A stretch of 6,509 nt of DNA from Spirochaetia bacterium (GCA_025997795.1 BNVB01000100.1:1-6509); one strand, 5' to 3'. Shown: positions 1 to 6,077, counted from the stretch's first letter. Program-made: numbers and translations. The notes: generated from the letters alone by a model not told the origin.

Positions 1-127
1 TTTTGATTTTGATGTCCCCCTCGTCCATGCCGTAATTCCGGGGACCGAAGGCAATATCGTCTTCCACTGTAGGCATAAAAAACTGATCGTCGGGGTTCTG
101 GAATACCAGACCCACCCTGCGCCGGAT
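1..127 (-). repeat. Terminal 127-bp copy of an internal cbiO segment
   Basis: Bases 1-127 are identical to 1702-1828 in the same orientation; base 128 (g) then differs from 1829 (a). The segment encodes about residues 76-117 of CbiO on the minus strand, including the Q-loop, but has no start or stop of its own. The match ends exactly at 127 bp. The same 127-mer is found reverse-complemented at 4682-4808 and 6383-6509. It is a gene fragment with no function by itself and is probably an assembly overlap. Confidence 0.93.
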
Positions 128-157
128 GGATCATTGCCAGTAAATGTAAATCGGCAA
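123..157 (-). repeat. 35-bp inverted scrap of the SDR gene at the left junction
   Basis: Bases 123-157 are the reverse complement of 310-344, inside the SDR coding sequence about 150 bp downstream. Bases 123-127 (cggat) belong both to this scrap and to the cbiO fragment, so that junction has 5 bp of microhomology. At 157/158 the sequence turns back into SDR coding sequence on the plus strand. Two orientation switches within 35 bp show that this is a rearranged join. Confidence 0.93.
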
Positions 158-158
158 T

Positions 159-656
159 CTTGAACTTTCAACAGTTAATCCGGTAGCTGTAATGGGTCCT
201 GTTTTAGGAACAGATTATTCTCATTCCAACCAAATTGTGCGGCAAATGTTAGAAGGTAAAATCAGTGCTTGTCCTAAAATTGATTCCTGTTATGTTGATG
301 TCCGTGACGTTGCCGATTTACATTTACTGGCAATGATCCATCCGAAGGCGAAGGGGGAACGATTTCTTGCGACTTCCGGCAATGCTCTGTCAATGCTTGA
401 TATAGCAAAAATACTTAAAAACAGATTGGGTGATGACGCAAAAAAAGTTCCGGCTAAAGAACTCCCAAATTGGAAATTGAAATTGGCGGCATTATTTAAT
501 CCATCTTTGAGAATGTTGGCTGCCTTACTTGGAAAATACGCACAAGTCAGTGGTGAAAAAGCTCAAAACTTGTTGAATTGGCATCCTCGTTCTAATGAAG
601 AAGCTATTGTTGCAACAGCGGAAAGTTTGTTGCGGTTAGGCTTAATAAAAAAATAA
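159..656 (+). CDS. NAD(P)-dependent extended SDR, dihydroflavonol-4-reductase-like, C-terminal half (5' truncated)
   Basis: Visible is the second half of an extended short-chain dehydrogenase/reductase, which reduces aldehydes or ketones with NAD(P)H in the cytoplasm; the substrate cannot be told. The frame is open from about 150 and reads ELSTVNPVAVMGPVLG, the N-P-x-x-V-x-G-P block that follows the catalytic YxxxK in this family. It then has DVRDVADLH (residues 36-44 counted from the Met at 192), GERF (55-58), and near the end NWHPRS (129-134) and AESLL. Family members are about 330-345 residues; roughly 165 are seen. The Rossmann GxxGxxG and the YxxxK site are missing because the junction at 157/158 cuts the gene. 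The Met at 192 lies inside a conserved motif and is not a true start. The gene converges on the exported-protein gene. This copy keeps the full C-terminus to the TAA. Confidence 0.88.
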   Translation, partial: LELSTVNPVAVMGPVLGTDYSHSNQIVRQMLEGKISACPKIDSCYVDVRDVADLHLLAMIHPKAKGERFLATSGNALSMLDIAKILKNRLGDDAKKVPAKELPNWKLKLAALFNPSLRMLAALLGKYAQVSGEKAQNLLNWHPRSNEEAIVATAESLLRLGLIKK

Positions 657-677
657 GGATTGAATTAACCCCAATAG

Positions 678-695
678 TCCGCCATCCATGGCGGA
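678..695. repeat. Intergenic dyad TCCGCCAT-CC-ATGGCGGA
   Basis: Two perfectly complementary 8-bp halves are separated by 2 bp, between the converging SDR and exported-protein genes. It could act as the stem of a bidirectional terminator, but no T-run follows it in the SDR direction: the sequence continues ggaggac and then seven A. In the other direction the T-run comes before the stem. It may instead be a unit of a dispersed intergenic repeat. The dyad is certain; its function is not. Confidence 0.5.
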
Positions 696-746
696 GGAGG
701 ACAAAAAAACTTCGTCTATCATACGATTTGCGCCGTTAAATCCTCT

Positions 747-1298
747 TTACCACCTTTTTATCATTATTATTTTTCTATAAAAATTTATTGTGTTATCTTT
801 TAAGTCCAGAGTTAAATAAATATATTCATTTATGAAATACATATCCACAATACGTGTTATTTCGCAATTTTTTAGTTCCCTGGGTATATGATCTTTTAAA
901 TAAAATCGGCTGACAATTTCTTTGCCGCTTTCTATATACCCATTATCAATTATGGACTTTATATAATCATAATGGTAATCCATATCCGGAAAAATGCGAT
1001 TAATATCTCCGTTATATTCCTTCAGTAACATATTTTCAATTTTATTTTGTTCCGTTATTTTAATATTTTTTATTATGACCGTATTGCCATTTTCCATATA
1101 TTTTTCTATTAAATATTCTTCAAAAATGCCGCCATCATAGGTTTGTAAATTATCCCATACCAATTGATGAACTATGATATTTTTCCCATTCAATCCGATT
1201 AGATTGTCGATGACATAACGATATCTATCCGGTGTTGCCTGAATTATTGAAACAAACAAAAATAAAAATCCAACAACAAAATAGTATTTTTTGTTCAT
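747..1298 (-). CDS. Hypothetical exported protein, 183 aa, AT-rich
   Basis: I do not recognise this protein. It starts with lysines and a hydrophobic core (residues 5-19, FVVGFLFLFVSII) ending in IQA|TP, a good Sec signal peptide cleaved after residue 21. There is no lipobox cysteine, so it should be periplasmic or secreted. The mature part (~160 aa) is rich in Ile, Tyr, Asn, Asp and Lys, has no further membrane segment, and contains no motif I can name. The start is well supported: AGAGGAAA lies 4-5 nt upstream of the ATG. The gene begins 53 bp after the cbiO stop on the same strand but has its own promoter-like sequence. Its G+C is clearly lower than that of the cbi genes, suggesting separate origin or weak constraint. 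Nothing links it to metal uptake beyond position. Confidence 0.75.
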   Translation of the reverse strand: MNKKYYFVVGFLFLFVSIIQATPDRYRYVIDNLIGLNGKNIIVHQLVWDNLQTYDGGIFEEYLIEKYMENGNTVIIKNIKITEQNKIENMLLKEYNGDINRIFPDMDYHYDYIKSIIDNGYIESGKEIVSRFYLKDHIPRELKNCEITRIVDMYFINEYIYLTLDLKDNTINFYRKIIMIKRW

Positions 1299-1315
1299 TA
1301 TTTCCTCTGTAATAA

Positions 1316-1344
1316 TTTATACTTGATTCTGAAAGGAAAAGCAA
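1316..1344 (-). promoter_or_regulatory. Putative sigma70-type promoter and RBS of the exported-protein gene
   Basis: On the minus strand TTGCTT (1339-1344) and TATAAA (1316-1321) are 17 bp apart, in the short gap after the cbiO stop. An AGAGGAAA ribosome binding site lies just downstream (about 1301-1308) before the ATG at 1298. Both boxes match the bacterial consensus moderately, and the AT-rich background makes chance hits likely. Confidence 0.4.
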
Positions 1345-1351
1345 TTAGCCC

Positions 1352-2053
1352 CTACAGCCCACATTCTTCAAGGAGCGCTGAATTGCCGAGTATCTTTTCA
1401 GCTTCACCGTCAGCTCTTTTCCTGCCTTCTTTTAAAAGAATCACCTGTGAACAAAGATCCCGGGCCATATCAAGATCATGAGTGGCGATAAGCATGGTTT
1501 GGGGGAGCTCCTTCAACAGGGAAATAAGGTTACGCCTGGCCCGGGGATCCAAAAAGGAACTGGGTTCGTCCATGAGAAGGAGGGACGGTTCCATGATGAG
1601 TATTCCGGCCAGGCCGACAAGACGCTTCTCGCCGCCAGAAAGATGATGAGCTGAACGCTCCTTCAACTTGCTTATATTGAGCTTTTCCAGGATGGCGTTC
1701 ATTTTGATTTTGATGTCCCCCTCGTCCATGCCGTAATTCCGGGGACCGAAGGCAATATCGTCTTCCACTGTAGGCATAAAAAACTGATCGTCGGGGTTCT
1801 GGAATACCAGACCCACCCTGCGCCGGATATCCTTAAGGCTGTCTTTGCATACGCTGATGCCGTCAACACTCAAGGTTCCGCCTGAAGGAAGCAGCACCCC
1901 CGAGAGGGCAAGAAGAAAGGTTGATTTCCCTGCGCCGTTAGCGCCAATGAGGGCAAATTTTTCACCCCTTTTAAGATTAAGCGTAATACTGTCAAGGGCA
2001 GGTTTTGTATCCTGGGGGCTGTATTTAATGCTGAGATTTTCTGCCTTAATCAT
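1352..2053 (-). CDS. cbiO: Energy-coupling factor transporter ATPase CbiO (cobalt/nickel)
   Basis: This is the cytoplasmic ABC ATPase that powers an ECF-type metal importer by ATP hydrolysis and couples to the CbiQ subunit. All nucleotide-binding motifs are intact: Walker A GANGAGKST (37-45), Q-loop FQNPDDQ (84-90, the CbiO/EcfA form), signature LSGGE (138-142), Walker B LLLMDEP (158-164), D-loop SSFLDP (165-170) and switch His192 in ATHD. At 233 residues it is shorter than many CbiO/EcfA proteins (about 270-280) and lacks most of the C-terminal extension. It starts inside the end of cbiQ (ATGA overlap, 4 bp), which implies translational coupling. Only one ATPase gene is visible, so a homodimer is likely, as in CbiMNQO systems. 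The sequence is identical to the right-arm copy, and an internal 127-bp piece is repeated at both window ends. Confidence 0.95.
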   Translation of the reverse strand: MIKAENLSIKYSPQDTKPALDSITLNLKRGEKFALIGANGAGKSTFLLALSGVLLPSGGTLSVDGISVCKDSLKDIRRRVGLVFQNPDDQFFMPTVEDDIAFGPRNYGMDEGDIKIKMNAILEKLNISKLKERSAHHLSGGEKRLVGLAGILIMEPSLLLMDEPSSFLDPRARRNLISLLKELPQTMLIATHDLDMARDLCSQVILLKEGRKRADGEAEKILGNSALLEECGL

Positions 2054-2871
2054 CTATTGATGCCGCCCATGAGGGTTTCCGCAAAAGAGCCGGCAAATGT
2101 ACTCCAGTTAAAAAAACGGAAAAAAATTGCGCTTCCGCAGAGGACAATCGCATATACAAAATCTGAAAGACCCAAAGCCTTGCCTGAATTATCGCAGTAA
2201 ACCCCTTCAAAGCCCCGGCATTTCATCACCGCATATACTTTTTCTGCCCTGTCAAAGCTGCGTATCAGAAGCTGGCCCAAAAAGCTTCCCATGTCCTTCA
2301 TTCTGATGCCTCCCTGATCCCTGGAGCGGAGCAGATAGGCCGTAGACATGGCGGCGGCTTCGCCTAAAAGCACAGAGATATAACGCCAGGTCATGGCAAG
2401 CTGGAGGCCGAATATTTTCGGCATTCCCATACGGGTAAGCTGGCGTATGAGATCCGGAAAAGAGGTTGAAGCAATGAGGATAAGGGCCGCCATAACTGCA
2501 AGAAAGGTTCTAAGCATTATTGATACAAAAGACAGCATGCCCGCAGTAACACTGATACTACCAATATAAAAAACCGGGGATCGTAATAACACAAGGTTTG
2601 AAAGAGCGCCCATAAGTGCAAAGGGAAGGCTCAAAAGAAAACGGCCCAGCAGAGGTTTCCAGGGAATTCCTGACAATGACAGTAATACTGCGGGGTACAG
2701 CAGATATACTGCCAGTCCGCTCACTTCTGTATTGGGAAAGGATATTACCGCCCCGATATAAACCAGGGTGGTAATTATCTTGGCCCCAGGGTGGAGCCTG
2801 TGTACCGGAGAATCAAGCCGGGCAAGGCCTTCGAGACGGCCTATACCCTCGGCTTTTTTGTAGAAGTCCAC
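2050..2871 (-). CDS. cbiQ: Energy-coupling factor transmembrane protein CbiQ/EcfT
   Basis: This is the membrane scaffold (T component) of an ECF metal importer, linking the ATPase to the substrate-binding CbiM subunit. The 273 residues begin with a cytoplasmic segment containing RLHPGAK (25-31), the conserved entry to the first helix in CbiQ. Hydrophobic segments follow at about 31-48, 51-68, 75-97, 106-136 and 238-255. The two coupling motifs that dock on the ATPases are present: LLRSRD (180-185, a variant of the usual A-R-G) and KCRGFEG (217-223, canonical R-G). The start is GTG at 2871, 6 bp after the cbiMN stop; no strong Shine-Dalgarno is seen close by, so coupling to cbiMN is likely. 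The end overlaps cbiO by 4 bp. Cobalt versus nickel cannot be decided. Confidence 0.93.
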   Translation of the reverse strand: MDFYKKAEGIGRLEGLARLDSPVHRLHPGAKIITTLVYIGAVISFPNTEVSGLAVYLLYPAVLLSLSGIPWKPLLGRFLLSLPFALMGALSNLVLLRSPVFYIGSISVTAGMLSFVSIMLRTFLAVMAALILIASTSFPDLIRQLTRMGMPKIFGLQLAMTWRYISVLLGEAAAMSTAYLLRSRDQGGIRMKDMGSFLGQLLIRSFDRAEKVYAVMKCRGFEGVYCDNSGKALGLSDFVYAIVLCGSAIFFRFFNWSTFAGSFAETLMGGINR

Positions 2872-2877
2872 GTAAAT

Positions 2878-3402
2878 TTATGCCGCTTCTTTCTTCTGGT
2901 GTGGAATAGTTCTGAAAGCGCGGATAAGGAGACCTATGCCTCCTGCCAGCAGTACCGTAATGATGCAGCCTATGATTCCCGCCGCAGCCGTACCAAGGGG
3001 AGATCCCTCTTCATCGTTGGCAAAGGCATAATCGGGCATAAAGGCAACAGCCTCCACTGCCTGAGCTGCTGCGGCAAAAACCGGCCCTTCCCTTTCAAGC
3101 TCTGTTGTTCCTGCGGTCTTTTCCATAGACCATTCAAGCCCGTCAGGATAGGAGGATGCAAATATCGAAAGCACTCCCCCTGTTATAACAGCCAGAACCA
3201 CAAAACTTATGAGAATGTTTTTAAGAGCCAGGCCATAGGGAATCGGGATATTGCTTGCAGCGCTGCCGAGAAGTTCCGGCCGGAGGCTCTGTACATAGCA
3301 GAGTACTGCTGCGGTTACAAGGCCTTCTACAAGACCAATGGCAAGGTGTATGGGCTGCATTAACAGTAAAAATGTGCCGAAGGGAAGCTCCGTAACTCCT
3401 GA
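2878..3402 (-). CDS. Fused CbiM/NikM-PDGLE metal transporter subunit, 3' part (5' truncated)
   Basis: This is the substrate-binding membrane subunit of a Co/Ni ECF importer. The native frame enters from the junction at 3403/3404 as SGVTELPFGTFLLL, followed by Met (3360) and QPIHLAIGLVEG, the hallmark last region of the CbiM/NikM domain. Counting from that Met, there is a membrane helix at about 3-23, a second at 48-68, the motif YPDGLEWS (71-78) that defines the PDGLE (CbiN/NikN-like) domain, MPDYAF (108-113), and a final helix at 126-147. Met 3360 lies within the CbiM domain and is not the true start; roughly 180-200 N-terminal residues, including the metal-binding N-terminal Met-His end, are missing. 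The frame stays open upstream to about 3469, but there it reads the antisense of the right arm. Next comes cbiQ, 6 bp downstream. The fused layout resembles NikMN/CbiMN proteins. Confidence 0.88.
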   Translation of the reverse strand, partial: SGVTELPFGTFLLLMQPIHLAIGLVEGLVTAAVLCYVQSLRPELLGSAASNIPIPYGLALKNILISFVVLAVITGGVLSIFASSYPDGLEWSMEKTAGTTELEREGPVFAAAAQAVEAVAFMPDYAFANDEEGSPLGTAAAGIIGCIITVLLAGGIGLLIRAFRTIPHQKKEAA

Positions 3403-3403
3403 A
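3107..3403. other. Unpaired spacer (loop) at the centre of the palindrome
   Basis: These 297 bp occur once. They encode, on the minus strand, the C-terminal part of the CbiM/NikM domain and the PDGLE segment. The last paired base on the left is 3106 and the first on the right is 3404; beyond them the sequences disagree. A unique spacer of a few hundred bases between inverted arms is the usual geometry of fold-back template switching during strand-displacement amplification. It also fits a real inverted duplication. Confidence 0.93.
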
Positions 3404-3632
3404 AACAGAGCTTGAAAGGGAAGGGCCGGTTTTTGCCGCAGCAGCTCAGGCAGTGGAGGCTGTTGCCTTTATGCCCGATTATGCCTTTGCCAACGATGAA
3501 GAGGGATCTCCCCTTGGTACGGCTGCGGCGGGAATCATAGGCTGCATCATTACGGTACTGCTGGCAGGAGGCATAGGTCTCCTTATCCGCGCTTTCAGAA
3601 CTATTCCACACCAGAAGAAAGAAGCGGCATAA
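3404..3632 (+). pseudogene. CbiMN 3' fragment (PDGLE tail only), right arm
   Basis: This is the mirror copy of the last ~75 codons of cbiMN, from TELEREGPVF through MPDYAF and the last membrane helix to the TAA at 3630-3632. It lacks the CbiM domain and the PDGLE motif itself, which lie in the unpaired spacer. Upstream in frame is a TAA at 3393-3395, so no longer product is possible. The first in-frame Met is the one in MPDYAF (3471). It is a dead fragment created by the palindrome junction. Confidence 0.88.
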
Positions 3633-3638
3633 ATTTAC

Positions 3639-4460
3639 GTGGACTTCTACAAAAAAGCCGAGGGTATAGGCCGTCTCGAAGGCCTTGCCCGGCTTGATTC
3701 TCCGGTACACAGGCTCCACCCTGGGGCCAAGATAATTACCACCCTGGTTTATATCGGGGCGGTAATATCCTTTCCCAATACAGAAGTGAGCGGACTGGCA
3801 GTATATCTGCTGTACCCCGCAGTATTACTGTCATTGTCAGGAATTCCCTGGAAACCTCTGCTGGGCCGTTTTCTTTTGAGCCTTCCCTTTGCACTTATGG
3901 GCGCTCTTTCAAACCTTGTGTTATTACGATCCCCGGTTTTTTATATTGGTAGTATCAGTGTTACTGCGGGCATGCTGTCTTTTGTATCAATAATGCTTAG
4001 AACCTTTCTTGCAGTTATGGCGGCCCTTATCCTCATTGCTTCAACCTCTTTTCCGGATCTCATACGCCAGCTTACCCGTATGGGAATGCCGAAAATATTC
4101 GGCCTCCAGCTTGCCATGACCTGGCGTTATATCTCTGTGCTTTTAGGCGAAGCCGCCGCCATGTCTACGGCCTATCTGCTCCGCTCCAGGGATCAGGGAG
4201 GCATCAGAATGAAGGACATGGGAAGCTTTTTGGGCCAGCTTCTGATACGCAGCTTTGACAGGGCAGAAAAAGTATATGCGGTGATGAAATGCCGGGGCTT
4301 TGAAGGGGTTTACTGCGATAATTCAGGCAAGGCTTTGGGTCTTTCAGATTTTGTATATGCGATTGTCCTCTGCGGAAGCGCAATTTTTTTCCGTTTTTTT
4401 AACTGGAGTACATTTGCCGGCTCTTTTGCGGAAACCCTCATGGGCGGCATCAATAGATGA
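3639..4460 (+). CDS. cbiQ: Energy-coupling factor transmembrane protein CbiQ/EcfT, right-arm copy
   Basis: This is the mirror duplicate of the gene at 2050-2871, giving the identical 273-residue protein with HPGAK (27-31), the membrane segments and the KCRGFEG coupling motif (217-223). GTG start at 3639, 6 bp after the TAA of the cbiMN fragment. Its last 4 bp overlap the start of the cbiO copy. No complete cbiMN lies upstream in this arm and no promoter is visible between the junction and the GTG. If this copy exists in the cell, it would depend on transcription coming out of the spacer. It is more likely a duplicate produced by amplification or assembly. Confidence 0.9.
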   Translation: MDFYKKAEGIGRLEGLARLDSPVHRLHPGAKIITTLVYIGAVISFPNTEVSGLAVYLLYPAVLLSLSGIPWKPLLGRFLLSLPFALMGALSNLVLLRSPVFYIGSISVTAGMLSFVSIMLRTFLAVMAALILIASTSFPDLIRQLTRMGMPKIFGLQLAMTWRYISVLLGEAAAMSTAYLLRSRDQGGIRMKDMGSFLGQLLIRSFDRAEKVYAVMKCRGFEGVYCDNSGKALGLSDFVYAIVLCGSAIFFRFFNWSTFAGSFAETLMGGINR

Positions 4461-5158
4461 TTAAGGCAGAAAATCTCAGCATTAAATACAGCCCCCAGGA
4501 TACAAAACCTGCCCTTGACAGTATTACGCTTAATCTTAAAAGGGGTGAAAAATTTGCCCTCATTGGCGCTAACGGCGCAGGGAAATCAACCTTTCTTCTT
4601 GCCCTCTCGGGGGTGCTGCTTCCTTCAGGCGGAACCTTGAGTGTTGACGGCATCAGCGTATGCAAAGACAGCCTTAAGGATATCCGGCGCAGGGTGGGTC
4701 TGGTATTCCAGAACCCCGACGATCAGTTTTTTATGCCTACAGTGGAAGACGATATTGCCTTCGGTCCCCGGAATTACGGCATGGACGAGGGGGACATCAA
4801 AATCAAAATGAACGCCATCCTGGAAAAGCTCAATATAAGCAAGTTGAAGGAGCGTTCAGCTCATCATCTTTCTGGCGGCGAGAAGCGTCTTGTCGGCCTG
4901 GCCGGAATACTCATCATGGAACCGTCCCTCCTTCTCATGGACGAACCCAGTTCCTTTTTGGATCCCCGGGCCAGGCGTAACCTTATTTCCCTGTTGAAGG
5001 AGCTCCCCCAAACCATGCTTATCGCCACTCATGATCTTGATATGGCCCGGGATCTTTGTTCACAGGTGATTCTTTTAAAAGAAGGCAGGAAAAGAGCTGA
5101 CGGTGAAGCTGAAAAGATACTCGGCAATTCAGCGCTCCTTGAAGAATGTGGGCTGTAG
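4457..5158 (+). CDS. cbiO: Energy-coupling factor transporter ATPase CbiO, right-arm copy
   Basis: This mirror duplicate of the gene at 1352-2053 encodes the same 233-residue protein with intact Walker A (37-45), Q-loop (85), LSGGE signature (138-142), Walker B (158-163) and His192. It overlaps the cbiQ copy by ATGA and ends in TAG at 5156-5158. The segment 4682-4808 recurs at 6383-6509. The absence of substitutions contrasts with the damaged exported-protein copy 186 bp downstream of its stop, arguing that the differences there are local errors or a local variant, not general drift. Confidence 0.93.
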   Translation: MIKAENLSIKYSPQDTKPALDSITLNLKRGEKFALIGANGAGKSTFLLALSGVLLPSGGTLSVDGISVCKDSLKDIRRRVGLVFQNPDDQFFMPTVEDDIAFGPRNYGMDEGDIKIKMNAILEKLNISKLKERSAHHLSGGEKRLVGLAGILIMEPSLLLMDEPSSFLDPRARRNLISLLKELPQTMLIATHDLDMARDLCSQVILLKEGRKRADGEAEKILGNSALLEECGL

Positions 5159-5165
5159 GGGCTAA

Positions 5166-5194
5166 TTGCTTTTCCTTTCAGAATCAAGTATAAA
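5166..5194 (+). promoter_or_regulatory. Putative sigma70-type promoter and RBS, right-arm copy
   Basis: TTGCTT (5166-5171), 17 bp, TATAAA (5189-5194), followed by AGAGGAAA (5202-5209) and ATG at 5212. It is the mirror of 1316-1344 and unchanged from it. It would drive a copy whose frame is broken at codon 45. Confidence 0.4.
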
Positions 5195-5211
5195 TTATTA
5201 CAGAGGAAATA

Positions 5212-5763
5212 ATGAACAAAAAATACTATTTTGTTGTTGGATTTTTATTTTTGTTTGTTTCAATAATTCAGGCAACACCGGATAGATATCGTTATGTCAT
5301 CGACAATCTAATCGGATTGAATGGGAAAAATATCATAGTTCATTAATTGGTATCGGATAATTTACATACCTATGATCGCGTCATTTTTGAATAATATATA
5401 ATAGAAAAATATATGGAAAATGGCTATACGGTTATAATAAAAAATGTTAAAATAACGGAACAAAATAAAATTGAAAATATGTTACTGAAGGAATATAACG
5501 GAGATATTAATCGCATTTTTCCGGATATGGATTACCATTATGATTATATAAAGTCCATAATTGATAATGGGTATATAGAAAGCGGCAAAGAAATTGTCAG
5601 CCGATTTTATTTAAAAGATCATATACCCAGGGAACTAAAAAATTGCGAAATAACACGTATTGTGGATATGTATTTCATAAATGAATATATTTATTTAACT
5701 CTGGACTTAAAAGATAACACAATAAATTTTTATAGAAAAATAATAATGATAAAAAGGTGGTAA
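5212..5763 (+). pseudogene. Hypothetical exported protein, right-arm copy broken by two stops
   Basis: This is the mirror of the intact gene at 747-1298, with start, RBS and signal peptide unchanged. Codon 45 is TAA (5344-5346, CAA in the left arm) and codon 61 is TAA (5392-5394, GAA in the left arm). The frame reopens and, from Met68 (5413), continues to the normal end at 5763 with only a few changes. Ten substitutions lie in 5344-5446 and none elsewhere in the gene; nine change the protein and one is silent. The product would be a signal peptide plus about 23 residues. I treat it as a non-functional copy or a poorly sequenced stretch, not a second gene. Confidence 0.85.
5344..5446. other. 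Divergence island 1 between the palindrome arms
   Basis: Ten substitutions in 103 bp relative to the left arm, inside perfect flanks, at 5344, 5354, 5367, 5377, 5381, 5392, 5398, 5425, 5433 and 5446. Seven are transversions; two create stops in the exported-protein copy. Local divergence is about 10 percent against zero immediately outside. Confidence 0.9.
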
Positions 5764-5814
5764 AGAGGATTTAACGGCGCAAATCGTATGATAGACGAAG
5801 TTTTTTTGTCCTCC

Positions 5815-5832
5815 TCCGCCATGGATGGCGGA
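5815..5832. repeat. Intergenic dyad TCCGCCAT-GG-ATGGCGGA, right-arm copy
   Basis: This is the mirror of the dyad at 678-695, unchanged. It lies just downstream of the exported-protein copy, 52 bp after its stop. A T-run (ttttttt) lies on its upstream side, at about 5801-5807, so it does not form a classical terminator with this stem. Confidence 0.5.
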
Positions 5833-5841
5833 CTATTGGGG

Positions 5842-6077
5842 ATAATTCAATGCTTATTTATTTATTAAGCCTAACCGAAACAAACTTTACGCTGTTGAAA
5901 CAATAGCTTCTTCATTAGAACGAGGATGCCAATTCAACAAGTTTTGAGCTTTTTCACCACTGACTTGTGCGTATATTCCAAGTAAGGCAGACAAAATTCT
6001 CAAAGATGGATTAAATAATGCCGCCAATTTCAATTTACAATTTGGGAGTTCTTTAGACGGAACTTTTTTTGCGTCAG
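5842..6077. other. Divergence island 2 between the palindrome arms
   Basis: Twelve substitutions relative to the left arm, at 5842, 5852, 5860, 5878, 5889, 5898, 5975, 5991, 5995, 6037, 6057 and 6077. Read in the SDR sense direction, all are purine-to-pyrimidine transversions (seven G to T, three A to T, one A to C, one G to C). Ten lie within the original SDR frame and none of these is silent. Confidence 0.9.

Larger units (their letters stand above)
1..3106. repeat. Left arm of a 3.1-kb inverted repeat (giant palindrome)
   Basis: Every base i from 1 to 3106 pairs with base 6510-i on the opposite strand, apart from 22 substitutions I could find. There are no indels, because matching gene ends always sum to 6510 (for example 1352+5158 and 2050+4460). 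The arm carries the SDR fragment, the exported-protein gene, cbiO, cbiQ and part of cbiMN. Pairing stops at 3106/3404, inside the cbiMN coding sequence. This arm keeps intact reading frames where the right arm has stops, so it is the better version of the locus. Confidence 0.97.

Noticed and set aside
700..730. Rho-independent terminator for the exported-protein gene, using TCGT/ACGA and the seven-T run on the minus strand
   Set aside because: The stem is only 4 bp with a 7-nt loop. It is too weak to call, although the T-run is suggestive.
1845..2060. 71-codon plus-strand open frame, with its mirror at 4450-4665 on the minus strand
   Set aside because: It lies wholly antisense to the 5' end of cbiO, which has all ABC motifs. 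It has no RBS and no recognisable protein features.
2970..3161. 63-codon minus-strand open frame
   Set aside because: It is an out-of-frame shadow inside cbiMN on the same strand, with no initiation signals.
2791..3363. Long Cys/Arg-rich plus-strand open frame, and its partial mirror at 3360-3719
   Set aside because: It is antisense to cbiMN and the start of cbiQ. Composition (many Cys, Arg, Ser) is typical of a shadow frame, and the coding strand has clear family motifs.
3107..3403. Hairpin telomere, replication origin or inversion switch at the palindrome centre
   Set aside because: The spacer is ordinary coding sequence of cbiMN with no iterons, recombinase site or telomere-resolvase-type short dyad; only the fold-back geometry suggested it.
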